From NCBI RefSeq assembly GCF_004217555.1, contig NZ_SHKW01000008.1, positions 62,001 through 126,000 of the forward strand: a DNA stretch of 64,000 nt, written 5' to 3'. Positions 50,598 through 61,138 of the stretch are shown piece by piece. The translations under genes and the position numbers were made by a program. The notes below the pieces were generated by a model, which was given only the letters and a program-made list of their open reading frames with translations, was not told the DNA's origin and made no database searches. The DNA is from Edaphobacter modestus (GTDB taxonomy: Bacteria; Acidobacteriota; Terriglobia; Terriglobales; Acidobacteriaceae). Position 1 is the first letter of the stretch; each line of letters opens with the position of its first letter.

Positions 50598-53500
50598 TGA
50601 TTGTCCCATCCTGTAATTTAAAGGCATTGTATCGAAGTATCTTCCCACCAACGCTAACTTCGCCAGTTGTCAGGCCTTGAGGTAGGGAATTTTCTTTGCC
50701 AGCGAGATCATTTCTAATGGCGGACTCTGCTGATTGTCGATTAATTCCTGCATCTTCGACATGACGAAATGTGTGGTAATCCTGATTTGCATTGTTACCA
50801 AATCTCACTTTGTTAGATCTGCCGCTACCACCACTACCTCCACTGCCACCGGCTCCACTACCACCGCCAGCTCCGGGACACATACTCATAGCCGCGGTGC
50901 CTCCTGCGACGCCGCCGACAATCCCACCACCGAGTACCGCGCTCCCTTCAGAAAGCAATACCGTTGGGCCACCTACGATGCCTGATAAACCGGGCAAGGC
51001 CATGGCACCGCTGCCGGCCATCGCTCCGCTGGTCACTAGCGATCCAACGCAATTAGGTCCTCCCGGGGTATTCATAATATGCGAGAGATTCGACAGATTT
51101 TGAATCGTGTTCGACGCTGCCTGAACAGTCCAACTAGCAACCCTCTGCAGATTTATTCCGAAGATTAGGCCAGGGGGATCTGGTAAGTTTGTCGTAACAC
51201 AAACAGTTGCTTCGTTACCATCCGAGCATCTTACTGAATGCCCGTCCACATCCACATTGGATAATGGATTGTTCTGCACGTAGCCATACAAGTTCAGGCT
51301 TTGCGGATTGCTCAAATCGCTGAATGGAACAGCTTCCGGTTCATTCGAATAATCTGGAGTAAGGAAGCGTCCCATCGTGGAGCTGTAGTGGCGCGCCCCG
51401 AAATAGTCCAGGCCCGATTCGGAATCCCGTTCTTTGGCGGTGAAGAAGTGCTCTGGAGAAGTGATTGTTTGTGCCGGATTAAGCAGCTCTCCGAAAGGCA
51501 TGCTCTGATAGGTTGTACCCGGATTGCCGAAAGGGTCCGTGTCCATCCGACGCGTCCCCAACCAGTCGTTGAGGTGGAAGGAGAGGCCGCTGGGAGTATA
51601 GGTAGCGATCAGTTCTCCATTGGCATATACATTGGTATGAACCCAGTTTGCCTGGCTATCGGTCTCGGACATCTGTTCGCCATTAGGGCCAAGGACATAA
51701 CCGGCTGTCTCCGTGAAGCCATTGTTGTCCATATCGCAATTCCACTGACTGATTGAGCCTTTCGCCACGCGCCGACCTTCTGCGTCGTAGATGTAGCCCA
51801 TCATTGTCGAAGGCCACCCGGGTTGAACCTGATATTGCACCGCGCATACTCTACCTTCGGCATCGTAGAGATACTGGTTTCTTCCATCATTGGTTAGATT
51901 GCCGGCCGCATCATACAATAACCCTTGGATTTGATTGTTAGAGTTATACGAAACCGTAGGTACAGGATTGCTGCATGAACTACCGGAGACCGTCTGTGCC
52001 AGACGGTTGCCGAATGAGTCATAACTCCAGCAGAGATACTGCTTGAATCCGCTCACCGTTTGGGTTGCAACAGTAAGCCGATTTGCAGAGTCATAACCGA
52101 TATCGCTCCAGGTTCCGTTCACCCAATCGGAGTAGGCTACGACATTGCCATTTGGCGCATATCCAGAATTGCTACTTCCATCCTTGATTTCGTAACTATA
52201 AATTGTGGCATTCTGGCCGGTCCCTGAACTGACAGTAAACAAGACACTGTTGCTTGAGATGCCATTTACAGTTACGATGACATTACCTGAGGTTGCATTC
52301 AAGGGGACTTGGAACGCGATCGATGTATCGCTCCACGAAATGACAGTGGCATTTATTCCGCTGAATACTACAGAACTGCTTCCCTGATTAGCTCCAAAGT
52401 TCATGCCCGTTATCACAACGGATGTTCCAACGACGCCGGAGCCAGGCGAAAGGGAGGAAATTGCCGGTGCCCCGGCTGCAGGTTGTACGACTACTTCACT
52501 TATAGCAGAACTACCGCTTCCGGCAGTATTTGGGTCACCAGAATAACTGGCCGATATCGCGTGGGTTCCCGGCCCGAGGGCACTCGTTACAAATCTGCCC
52601 ACTCCGCCGTTGCCATTGCGCGTAGACGAGTCCGTTTGGATGTAAGGCCCAAGTGTGGCTGACTGTTCAGTCTGGGCACCCCAAATGTAATATGTCCCGC
52701 CAAGGCCACGGAATTGGAGACCGCGCGGGCCGGTTGCGCACCCAGACAACCAGCTAGGAATTTCTGAGAATGTTTTCGAATATCTAGTCCATGTTGTGCT
52801 GAGTTGAATGCCAATTAGCGCGCAGTCATTGAGGCCAAGCTCCACATACTCTCCACCTGCGGCTCCTCGCATCCATGCACTCACTGTGTAAGATTGGCCT
52901 GTTGCAAGTCCGTCCGGAAACGTGCTGATTGCACCATTACTGGTTCCAGAAGGGCTTGCACAAAACCCTCCATCAACAACCCACTTTGTGGCTGTCGTTG
53001 TACCATCCGGAGCGACCAGATCGCCAGTATTGGCTGCGGCGTTCGATAGAGAGCCGCAGTAACCTCCCCACGTTGCAGGGTTACCAATTTGTTGTGAATA
53101 CGGAACTAGATTCGTGGTCGAAACGACATCAACACTTCCACTGCCGATCGGTGAACCACCGTCGAGAAATGTGACCGTGCCGGTAGGATTTGCACCGCCC
53201 GTGCTGACCAGAGCGGAAAACGTTATGCTCTGGCCCACATTCGCCGGCGTTGCGTCAGTAGAGATTTGCGTAACTGTATTTGCTTTGTTAATGGTTAGCG
53301 TAGTGTTGGCGCTAACTGAATTGAAATTCCCGTCGCCGTTATAAATCGCCGTGACCGTGTGTAATCCCGAGCCATCGTAATTGAAACCTCCTGCCGAGGC
53401 TTGACCGCCACTCAGTGAAGGTGTCGACCATGTGTATCCGTTATCCTGGAATGAAACGGTGCCGGTAGCGCCACCCCCTACAGTTGCTGTGCAGTTCGAC

Positions 53501-54552
53501 GTTTGCGGTCCGTATGTAATTGGATTTGGCGAACAGGAAACAGAAATAGGAGGAGTTGTTTTGTTTATTACTAATGTAGTTGAAGCCGAAGTTCCGTTGT
53601 AGTCGCCATCGCCTGAATAATTCGCAGAAAAGGTGTGGTTCCCTAGCGGTTGCCCGTTCCATCCAGTACAACTAACAGGACCAGGAGCGGCACCACTGCA
53701 CCATGCATTTCCATCCCAATAGGTGGTGATGGTTCCAGAGCCCCCGGAAGTCCGCGCAGTACATGTAGACGTTTGGGGACCATATGAGATCGGATTCGGT
53801 GTGCACGAAACGATGATGTTCGGCGTCGATTTATTGATGGTTAAGACTGCCGAAGTTGATGCACTTCCGTAGTCGTTATCTCCTGAGTAAGTAACTCCGA
53901 TCGTGTAGTTTCCTGCTCCCCAGCCCGCGAACCCACCTGCGTTGCCGTTGACACCCGTGGTCGTCCAGTATCCCCCGTTAATCGTCCACGTCAATGAGCC
54001 TGTACCTGCAGACTGCCACGCCACGCAATTCGTATTTTCACTTCCATACGAGATGGGATTGGGTGAACAACTTACCGACACTGATGGCACTGGTTTCGCT
54101 ACGTGCACGTTCCAAGTAGTCGAAAACACTGCATTCGGATCCTGGGATGCCGGAATAAATGCCGTGACTACGTGATCTCCTGGAGGTAGAAGATGGTAAA
54201 AACCCGACTCGTCCCAATAGACAGAACAATAAGTGTAATAATTAACATTACCGTCCGCTGAGCAATAGGAACCTGCTGACTTGACTGTGTCGTAGCTAGA
54301 ACTGGCAGGTGCCCCATCAACCGTCCAGTGGATGTTGCCATTTGGTGGGAATGTGCCTCCGGAACATGTGAGGCTGTTGTCCGGACCGCAAGGAGTCCCG
54401 TTGTCTGGAGCCCCATATCCGGAGAAGGCTGTTAGGCCTACCGGCGTGCCCGCGGAAACCCACACATCTTGCGCTAAAGCATGACTTGGCGCGACCTGAA
54501 GCAAGGCGAAAAAGAAAAAGCAGTTCAATAAGGCTTGCAAGTACCTTGGCAT
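50572..54552 (-). CDS. RHS protein with Ig-like repeats and C-terminal toxin-like tail (RHS 2)
   Basis: 1326 residues. Signal peptide (NCFFFFALLQVAPSHALAQ). Then three Ig-like repeats, each with CSPNPISYG or CTPNPISYGPQT (about 155-440), a Big-type bacterial Ig domain (DATPANVGQSITFSALVSTG), a carbohydrate-binding-like region, an IPT/TIG domain (AISSLSPGSGVVGTSVVITG), YD repeats, and the RHS core KERDSESGLDYFGARHYSST, MGRFLTPDYS, SLNLYGYVQNNPLSNVDVDG. The tail after about 1260 (GNNANQDYHTFRHVEDAGIN ... TINVGRITVH) is the candidate toxin, possibly of the BECR nuclease fold. Followed by its immunity gene. Confidence 0.85.
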   Translation of the reverse strand: MPRYLQALLNCFFFFALLQVAPSHALAQDVWVSAGTPVGLTAFSGYGAPDNGTPCGPDNSLTCSGGTFPPNGNIHWTVDGAPASSSYDTVKSAGSYCSADGNVNYYTYCSVYWDESGFYHLLPPGDHVVTAFIPASQDPNAVFSTTWNVHVAKPVPSVSVSCSPNPISYGSENTNCVAWQSAGTGSLTWTINGGYWTTTGVNGNAGGFAGWGAGNYTIGVTYSGDNDYGSASTSAVLTINKSTPNIIVSCTPNPISYGPQTSTCTARTSGGSGTITTYWDGNAWCSGAAPGPVSCTGWNGQPLGNHTFSANYSGDGDYNGTSASTTLVINKTTPPISVSCSPNPITYGPQTSNCTATVGGGATGTVSFQDNGYTWSTPSLSGGQASAGGFNYDGSGLHTVTAIYNGDGNFNSVSANTTLTINKANTVTQISTDATPANVGQSITFSALVSTGGANPTGTVTFLDGGSPIGSGSVDVVSTTNLVPYSQQIGNPATWGGYCGSLSNAAANTGDLVAPDGTTTATKWVVDGGFCASPSGTSNGAISTFPDGLATGQSYTVSAWMRGAAGGEYVELGLNDCALIGIQLSTTWTRYSKTFSEIPSWLSGCATGPRGLQFRGLGGTYYIWGAQTEQSATLGPYIQTDSSTRNGNGGVGRFVTSALGPGTHAISASYSGDPNTAGSGSSAISEVVVQPAAGAPAISSLSPGSGVVGTSVVITGMNFGANQGSSSVVFSGINATVISWSDTSIAFQVPLNATSGNVIVTVNGISSNSVLFTVSSGTGQNATIYSYEIKDGSSNSGYAPNGNVVAYSDWVNGTWSDIGYDSANRLTVATQTVSGFKQYLCWSYDSFGNRLAQTVSGSSCSNPVPTVSYNSNNQIQGLLYDAAGNLTNDGRNQYLYDAEGRVCAVQYQVQPGWPSTMMGYIYDAEGRRVAKGSISQWNCDMDNNGFTETAGYVLGPNGEQMSETDSQANWVHTNVYANGELIATYTPSGLSFHLNDWLGTRRMDTDPFGNPGTTYQSMPFGELLNPAQTITSPEHFFTAKERDSESGLDYFGARHYSSTMGRFLTPDYSNEPEAVPFSDLSNPQSLNLYGYVQNNPLSNVDVDGHSVRCSDGNEATVCVTTNLPDPPGLIFGINLQRVASWTVQAASNTIQNLSNLSHIMNTPGGPNCVGSLVTSGAMAGSGAMALPGLSGIVGGPTVLLSEGSAVLGGGIVGGVAGGTAAMSMCPGAGGGSGAGGSGGSGGSGRSNKVRFGNNANQDYHTFRHVEDAGINRQSAESAIRNDLAGKENSLPQGLTTGEVSVGGKILRYNAFKLQDGTINVGRITVH

Positions 54553-54582
54553 TGAATACTCCGCGGGACCAAGAAGATGGTT

Positions 54583-55263
54583 TTACTTCTGTGCTGTCGT
54601 TGCTTCTGTGCCGACACGAAACAGCGAGGCATCTGGCTCTTGCCGATGGATATCATCCAGGACGGTCACTACAGTGACTCCACTGGAGTCCGAGATGCTC
54701 GACTTTAGAGTTGCGTGCAATTCAGGGGAATACCAGAGCTCCGACGTGACTGTGCTGGCCTTCGTGTTCGGATCACTTGCAGGAACGCTGTATTGTGCGC
54801 GATGCACTAGAGCCTCAAGACCATTGAGCTTTGATATCTCACGACCTGCTGACGAGGTTGAGGCTCTCGCTGTGGAATTCTTCGAAGCCGAAATGCTTTG
54901 AAGTCTGGATGTGTCCATCGCTGTAACCGCGGCCTTCCCCTTGAAGGTCGCTTTGTTGGTCTTTGTGTCTTCGTTGAGGATCGAAACGAGTACGATTGGT
55001 CTACCGATAACACGATTAGGGCCAGATGAAGCTTCATGAATCTCTCGTCTGACGGTGCCGTCCGAACTCCTCGCGACAACGATCTGTTGCGTCGTCACAT
55101 TAACAGTTCCATCAGCTGCGGTAGACGTCTTTGTAATCCACTCATTTGCAGAGAACGGAAGATCTCGAACCGTGGTTCCTCCCGATTGCGCGTAGCTAGC
55201 TTCCGAGAGGCCCAGAAAAAGTATGCCGGCGAGATAGATGGCCGTGCGCCGATGTTGTTTCAC
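54583..55263 (-). CDS. Exported RHS-associated protein
   Basis: 226 residues from a GTG at 55263 with GGAAGG upstream. Signal peptide IYLAGILFLGLSEASYA. Mature protein beta-rich, ending VLDDIHRQEPDASLFRVGTE. Similar small exported proteins precede RHS genes in Acidobacteriota. It lies 30 bases upstream of RHS 2, so the two are probably co-expressed. Confidence 0.6.
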   Translation of the reverse strand: MKQHRRTAIYLAGILFLGLSEASYAQSGGTTVRDLPFSANEWITKTSTAADGTVNVTTQQIVVARSSDGTVRREIHEASSGPNRVIGRPIVLVSILNEDTKTNKATFKGKAAVTAMDTSRLQSISASKNSTARASTSSAGREISKLNGLEALVHRAQYSVPASDPNTKASTVTSELWYSPELHATLKSSISDSSGVTVVTVLDDIHRQEPDASLFRVGTEATTAQK

Positions 55264-55377
55264 AGATTTTCCTTCCAATTCAATCGGTTGCTCATGGGTG
55301 ACGACCTCGTAGGTATTCGTATGAGTTTGTTCGGACCGCTGGTAGTCACCGGTTCAAACACATCCTTGTCGACAGTG

Positions 55378-58300
55378 TTATGGATGTGTGACCGTCTGGC
55401 CAGTGATGCGAAGCCTATTGTCGTATGTTCTGGTCACATTGATAACAGGGCCGAGATTCATGTTTTGGATCGAACCCGCTGGACTATACGCCCCAACCGA
55501 GAGGAGAGTCGCTGGGTAGCTGGGATACTGCAGTCCATATAATGAGCTGCCGATCGACTGCAATCGACCAGCCGTATCATAAGTTTGACTCAGTTCAATA
55601 GGAGCAATTCCGTTGGAGTAATAGGTCAGATTTCCGGCAAGATCGTAGTGCATCGTGCTCGTAGTTGGAGTTCCCGACGAACACTTGCCGCGATGACATT
55701 GCTGCTCCTCTTTGATTCGACCCACAGCGTCGTACGTGACGATCGTATGCCGCGTTTCCGGGTTGTTCGGTGGCGAAGAAGGACAAGCCCCAGCTTGAGT
55801 CCATTCGGCACCGAGACGACCGGTACCATTGGTTGCTGTGTCGTATTGATAACAGGAGGAGCGCGTTGCTGCTGCGCCTCCCCCGGAATAAGTCGTGCTG
55901 ATCAGCCGGTTCAGAGCATCATAGCCATAGGTGATCATTGCACCGCGCGCATCGGTCTTTGCTACGAGATTGCCGTTCGCATCATAACCGTTGATGCAGT
56001 TGCCGCCACTCCATATGCCATAACAGATGGTTCCCGTCTCGGGATTGGTAGATGTTTTGAGATGAGACAACAGATCATAAGAGAATAGACGAATCCTGCC
56101 ACTTTGAGTGGCCACCACTAAATTGTCGGCAGCATTGTATGTATAGTAGGTCGTGAAACCACTCCCCGAAATGCCCATTCCGCATGGAGAATCCGAGCCA
56201 CTGCCGGTCACCTCACACACTTGAACAACTTTACCCCCAAAATTTAGACGATAGAGCTTTATCTTCCCAGATTCATCTGTGAAGGAGTAGTCTCTGCCGT
56301 GATAAGAATGAAAGCTAGTGTCAGTTACACCATCGTGGATGAAGCTCTGCGTGTATGGTCTGCCATAGGAATCAAATCCATAGCTAACGCCATTACCAGA
56401 AGTCCGTTTGGGAGAGCTGAGCCCGCTGCTATAGTACGGATTTGTGACAAAGGATATGTTGCCAGCAGCATCATAAGTTGTATCTACTGTCCTCCATTGC
56501 CCGCTGCCTACTGCGCGCATTGATCTGCTCACGCGACCAAGGTCATCACTAACACTTATCTCATCTAGCCATCCGGCACCGGGTGTCGTCGTACCAGATG
56601 CGGGATCCCGCAGTCTGTTTATTTCAACGGTCCTCGCGCCATCGTCGTACGTGAAAAGAGTGGTGGCTCCATCCGCCGGACTGTAGCTCTGTGTCTCTCT
56701 ACTGAAGTATGGGTCCGCATAGGTATATTGCGTAACATATCCATTCTCTGCCGTCTGCGACGCAAGCTGAGCAGTGTTGCATTCCCATGTTTGATGGGTC
56801 GAAATGCCAAGCGGCTTGTCGATCTTCGTTAAGAACGAATGATCGCAATCATCATAGGCAAATACCGTGTGGTTACTGTTTCCATCCCAAGATTCACTTA
56901 CTAAACCATCGTCGTAGTATTTCTGAATCTGCTGTGTTGCCCAAGTTGATCCGCCGGACCATTTCTTTATCTGAGTAACGTTACCGCGGCGAGCAGGAAC
57001 GGATGTAGTTAGACTTGCACTAGAGCTGCCGCTTGCAGCAACGCTGTAATCGTCGTGAGAGTATTGCGAGTCAGAAATAAGCGTTCCATGATCATAAAGT
57101 TTCTCCTCCGTCATGAAAATAGGCAAAGCACTCGTGTCATATGTAGCTGACCACTCACGATCGGGTGCACTTATATTGGAGTTTCCATAATTGTAAGTCT
57201 TAATATTACTTGTAAACCCGTACTCACCGCTAACGTACGAAATGGTATTCCATGAAGACCCGTCTTCTAAGTTTGTAACTTGGGATGACTTGATTACTGT
57301 CGCGATCGGCGAGATTCCATCCGATGTGCTAAACGAACTCTGAGCAGTGCAGAACGAAGGCGAATAGGCCGAACTGACGTATGCATAACAGGTTCTCGTG
57401 GATAGTCCTTTGCCTTCGCTAATGAATTCGATACCAGATTGATCAACACAATGAAGGACACTCGCACCGGTTGGATCGACGACTATCGTTTTCAAGAATC
57501 CTTTGCAAACATCGGTAGTAGTAGATGTCGTAGTTTGATACGTCCATTGACTAGTCCCGTCAACAGTGCGCGTCACGTTCGCTACCTGATATAGGTTTAA
57601 TGGCAAACTCGTACTTGGCACTGAACTAGGGTCCGTGCAGTTGAAGCCTGCATTGCTGCCAGGATAGGTATAAGTGTGCGTCCCGCCTGTCGGCAGATTT
57701 ACCGAATTAACCCTGCCATACACATCATAGTTAAATGTGTATGCTTTGCCGTTTGCGAGAGTGATGGAATCGACGAGGATATGGGGAAATGTCGCGCTTC
57801 CTGAAATACATGGCCACTGAAGCTGATGGTGAGAGCTCGCACTATCGAAATGTGCAGTTCCGGTGGCAGTCGGATAGGTGAACGTAGTAGTGATATGGCA
57901 GGAGGCCGTTTGCACGCAGGAAGCATCAGGATAATAAACTTCGCTAACGCTTGTAGGATCTACTGGGATATTTCCATTTCGATCATGGTTATCGCCTCCG
58001 TATACATTCCCATCCGGATCAGTGACAGTCATGCTTCCTAAGCCATACAACGTATCCGGCGCCGTGACCACGGTTAATGTCCATCCATCAGGATCTTCAG
58101 GCATGACTGTTATCGTTCGCGGTGATGTGGACGGATAACCATTGCAGACATAGCTCCTGTTGTCGTCTATACCCACTGGAAAGAAGTGCACTGTTCCGTT
58201 TAGATCTTCAAAGGAAATTGCGAAATAGAACGGATAAGAGGCAGGATTGGAATCGTCACCACATGCTACATAGGTTGCCTGGGGCTGAAGCCCATTCGGT

Positions 58301-58638
58301 GCCATTGGGCGCAAACCGCCGCCGGTTAGGTAGGGACACCGCCCATCAGGCGATGACTGACAAAAGACTACGTTCCACACAGGATTGTCATAGACGTACT
58401 TGACTGGGCGTTTAGGACCTCTGCCCTCTCTCGAATACAGGATTAAGGGAATGTTTATATTAAGAGTTCCGAGATTGATTTGATCAAGGCCGCCATGATC
58501 AAAGGCAGTGAGCGGCGGAAAGCCGGTCGCAGAACTCTGCGCGGACAAATGATCGAGACCAAACGTCCCAAATAGGGAGATCAGGAACAGCACGATATGT
58601 CTCGAGAGTTTGTGAGTTTCAACGTTAACGAAGTACAT
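55378..58638 (-). CDS. RHS repeat protein without core or toxin (RHS 3)
   Basis: 1086 residues. Signal segment HIVLFLISLFGTFGLDHLSA. YD repeats in the second half closely match RHS 1 (GYDANGNLVAKTDARG against GYDANGNLSMKTDARG). It ends after TRTYDNRLRITGQTVTHP with no RHS core and no variable tail, so it is either truncated or a spare shell module. The neighbouring downstream gene belongs to RHS 2. Confidence 0.8.
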   Translation of the reverse strand: MYFVNVETHKLSRHIVLFLISLFGTFGLDHLSAQSSATGFPPLTAFDHGGLDQINLGTLNINIPLILYSREGRGPKRPVKYVYDNPVWNVVFCQSSPDGRCPYLTGGGLRPMAPNGLQPQATYVACGDDSNPASYPFYFAISFEDLNGTVHFFPVGIDDNRSYVCNGYPSTSPRTITVMPEDPDGWTLTVVTAPDTLYGLGSMTVTDPDGNVYGGDNHDRNGNIPVDPTSVSEVYYPDASCVQTASCHITTTFTYPTATGTAHFDSASSHHQLQWPCISGSATFPHILVDSITLANGKAYTFNYDVYGRVNSVNLPTGGTHTYTYPGSNAGFNCTDPSSVPSTSLPLNLYQVANVTRTVDGTSQWTYQTTTSTTTDVCKGFLKTIVVDPTGASVLHCVDQSGIEFISEGKGLSTRTCYAYVSSAYSPSFCTAQSSFSTSDGISPIATVIKSSQVTNLEDGSSWNTISYVSGEYGFTSNIKTYNYGNSNISAPDREWSATYDTSALPIFMTEEKLYDHGTLISDSQYSHDDYSVAASGSSSASLTTSVPARRGNVTQIKKWSGGSTWATQQIQKYYDDGLVSESWDGNSNHTVFAYDDCDHSFLTKIDKPLGISTHQTWECNTAQLASQTAENGYVTQYTYADPYFSRETQSYSPADGATTLFTYDDGARTVEINRLRDPASGTTTPGAGWLDEISVSDDLGRVSRSMRAVGSGQWRTVDTTYDAAGNISFVTNPYYSSGLSSPKRTSGNGVSYGFDSYGRPYTQSFIHDGVTDTSFHSYHGRDYSFTDESGKIKLYRLNFGGKVVQVCEVTGSGSDSPCGMGISGSGFTTYYTYNAADNLVVATQSGRIRLFSYDLLSHLKTSTNPETGTICYGIWSGGNCINGYDANGNLVAKTDARGAMITYGYDALNRLISTTYSGGGAAATRSSCYQYDTATNGTGRLGAEWTQAGACPSSPPNNPETRHTIVTYDAVGRIKEEQQCHRGKCSSGTPTTSTMHYDLAGNLTYYSNGIAPIELSQTYDTAGRLQSIGSSLYGLQYPSYPATLLSVGAYSPAGSIQNMNLGPVINVTRTYDNRLRITGQTVTHP

Positions 58639-58656
58639 GATTGTATCCTGAGCAAC

Positions 58657-59586
58657 CTATTGAATGGCCTCATTAGCCGCAGGCATATTTTCGATAATTT
58701 CGAAATTCACGATGTCAATGTGTGCGACCCGCACTCCCTGCTCCAGTCGATCTACTGAGAAGGGAATTAGGCCAAGTGATGTTTCTCGGTAATCAGCAAA
58801 TCTGACTTCGGTGGGTACGAGCAACTGTCTGTGAGCAATGTCGCAATCGAGATTTGCGAGGCTTGGTTGTGCCGGATGAGCACGCAACTTCCCCGTTGAA
58901 TCGCGACATACTTTCGGCACGATTGGGTTTGGACTTTCGGCTACGTGTTGATAACGGATGCCAATTAGACGCTGATTCGACATGTCCATGAACATTTCTT
59001 CTTTTTGAGATTGGTCCGAAATTTCAAGTTGAGAAACGTTGAGGGAGTTGCTTGCGGTATCATTGGATTTTCTCAAGGCATTAACCTGAATTGCAGTCGT
59101 TTCGGCAAAAGGCTGCGGACCAACGAGCTCGATAGTGAGCCTCTTATCTTGTGTGATTCGCGCTAGAGCATGAGCCGGAAAAAGCGCCGACCCGGAAAGT
59201 AAAACCGCTGAGCGCCCGCTCTCACCCGTTTTCAAATTACGCCATATATGCAAACCATTCCCATAAGTCTCACTGAAGGATTGGCCACCAACGTGTATAT
59301 CCTCGCGCCAACGCATTTTGGGTGAGCTGTAGACATCGATTGTTCCAACTCGTTGCTCTCCTTGCAACAGAGTTATCTTTCCAGACAAATGAACGATACT
59401 GAGGTTTGTCTTCTCTTCCACGCCGGAAGTTAGCAACGAGATGGCTCTTGCATCCCTCGTCGCGTCAGGCAATAAACCTTGAGAAGAGAGAGCAGCATTT
59501 TGTGAATAAATATATGCTGTCGACAAAGGTAGAGATAGTAGTAAACCGACAACATTTTTAGCATTAAAATCCTGTAGCCTAGGCAT
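58657..59586 (-). CDS. Exported RHS-associated protein
   Basis: 309 residues from the ATG at 59586 (GAGGG upstream). Hydrophobic start VVGLLLSLPLSTAYIYS. Contains GKITLLQGEQRVGTIDVYSS and PKMRWREDIHVGGQSFSETY, a beta-rich LolA-like feel, and YRETSLGLIPFSVDRLEQGV near the end. First gene of a likely operon with RHS 3. Confidence 0.6.
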   Translation of the reverse strand: MPRLQDFNAKNVVGLLLSLPLSTAYIYSQNAALSSQGLLPDATRDARAISLLTSGVEEKTNLSIVHLSGKITLLQGEQRVGTIDVYSSPKMRWREDIHVGGQSFSETYGNGLHIWRNLKTGESGRSAVLLSGSALFPAHALARITQDKRLTIELVGPQPFAETTAIQVNALRKSNDTASNSLNVSQLEISDQSQKEEMFMDMSNQRLIGIRYQHVAESPNPIVPKVCRDSTGKLRAHPAQPSLANLDCDIAHRQLLVPTEVRFADYRETSLGLIPFSVDRLEQGVRVAHIDIVNFEIIENMPAANEAIQ

Positions 59587-60356
59587 AGACCCTCGTCGAA
59601 TTGTTAGCCGGTTACTGCAAAGAAACTGCGCCCGTCGCCGCATGAAGGGTATAGATTGGAACGTTCTTTCTACAGTCGCACTCTCTGAAACTATGGCGGA
59701 CAATGCGTCTGAGCCCAACGAAGTGTAAGCACAAGGATTTCCGACGCATTTTTGATTCAAAGGACTAACTAAGTGAGTTGAATTGATTGATCACGCCGAC
59801 TTGATCGGTAGCCCTTTTTGCACAGGAGATGCTTTCGCATGACATTCCTTTGCAGCTATAGCAACACGATTGAATCGATCGGCAGAAGCACTAAAGAAAG
59901 CGTGGTCTGGTAGACGGACAGAGGGCAATGCAAAGCACGGAACGAGGGGTACAAGTCGCACGGGCATCTCCACAAGCGATTAAGTGATGAGCGCTTACCA
60001 TAGCTCAGTCGGACTCTGAAGGACAAGTAAATTCAGCTGCTCATTTTTGGGGAAATTTAAAGTTCTTTCCCAAAATGGAATCGACAGGATCCAGATGGTC
60101 CGTTCGCCACTTTTGCTGGGAAACAATGGAAGCAAGGGTGTGTAGGCATCTCCCTTCTTCGGCGATACACGATCTAACTTGTTGCCTGCATACCGACTCA
60201 TCGCAAAGAGAGTCGCTTTGAAGGTGTGAAATTCGCAAATAAACAACGACAAATGATCGCAGTTCAAGGTGACGTTGGAGAATTACATCTAATTTGCAGA
60301 AGTAATCATCGCTTTTGGGACTTAAGATATACTCCGGCTTGTCTAAGACGGAGCTT
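59587..60356. other. Intergenic stretch
   Basis: About 770 bases without a clear gene. A minus frame near 59995-60201 (MSRYAGNKLDRVSPKKGDAY...) could be a small protein but has no start signal I trust. The RHS 3 operon promoter should lie here. Confidence 0.35.
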
Positions 60357-60842
60357 ATGCCCACATCTCACATTTTTGTTATTGCCGTCCTCGTTCTTGC
60401 GTGTTCGACTTCTGCATCAGCGTCGGATCGACAAATTATCTTCGAGAACCCCGTCAAGGAGCAGGCGGTCAGTGCGAGGATTCGCGCTATGAGTATCTCA
60501 ATTCATGCTGGCGCCCAGAATCAGGACACTTATCTCGCAGAGATCGTGAGCAAATCGGGAAAGCACCAATTCGCAAAACTCGTCGACGTGTATCCGTCGG
60601 ATGAATCGCGAATCGACCTTCGCGTCCTCAAGAGTCTGCCTCTACTTAAGATGAAGGTAGTTAAAAAAAACTTCTGCGATGTCAAGGCGAACCAGATCTT
60701 CTTCTCAAACCAGAGCAGTTTCTTCGATGAGGAGATCAAGGGCGAAGTGGCTCGTGACTCATCAACCGTGCTTCCTTGCTATCAAATTGTTCGCAAGTCC
60801 ATCCGGATAATCGAGAAAGGCAGTCTGCAGGCGTCTAGATAA
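60357..60842 (+). CDS. Exported hypothetical protein
   Basis: 161 residues from the ATG at 60357 (GGAGC upstream). Signal peptide IFVIAVLVLACSTSASAS. Mature part is basic with two Cys (FCDVKANQIFFSNQ...LPCYQIV) that may pair. No family recognised. Confidence 0.55.
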   Translation: MPTSHIFVIAVLVLACSTSASASDRQIIFENPVKEQAVSARIRAMSISIHAGAQNQDTYLAEIVSKSGKHQFAKLVDVYPSDESRIDLRVLKSLPLLKMKVVKKNFCDVKANQIFFSNQSSFFDEEIKGEVARDSSTVLPCYQIVRKSIRIIEKGSLQASR

Positions 60843-61086
60843 TCTCGGCGGCGATGTCGCATCACCTTCTCGATTAAGTCGGGAAGCTTTCACCGACAAT
60901 TCTCGCGCAATGCAATACCTTTTTTCTTCATAGGCTGGTAAATGATGTCGATCAGAACCTTTGTCGTCGCCTAGCCCCTGAAACGGGGACTATCTGTTAT
61001 GGAGCCTACGGAGCTTTCAAAAGCAGACCACGGGTGGCGTTAGTGGGCATCGTTTGACCTGTAGCTTTCAACTTTAGTTGGCGGAC

Positions 61087-61131
61087 TGTTTCAGAGCTAT
61101 TTGGCGTAATGTTTCAGGATTATTTGGCGTA
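61087..61131. repeat. Tandem transposon-end repeats
   Basis: Two units of the form TGTTTCAG-n5-TTTGGCGTA (61087-61108 and 61110-61131), 23-bp period. Such paired sites are the ends of IS21-like or Tn7/TniB-type elements. They sit just outside the AAA ATPase remnant. Confidence 0.55.
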
Positions 61132-61138
61132 CACGGCG

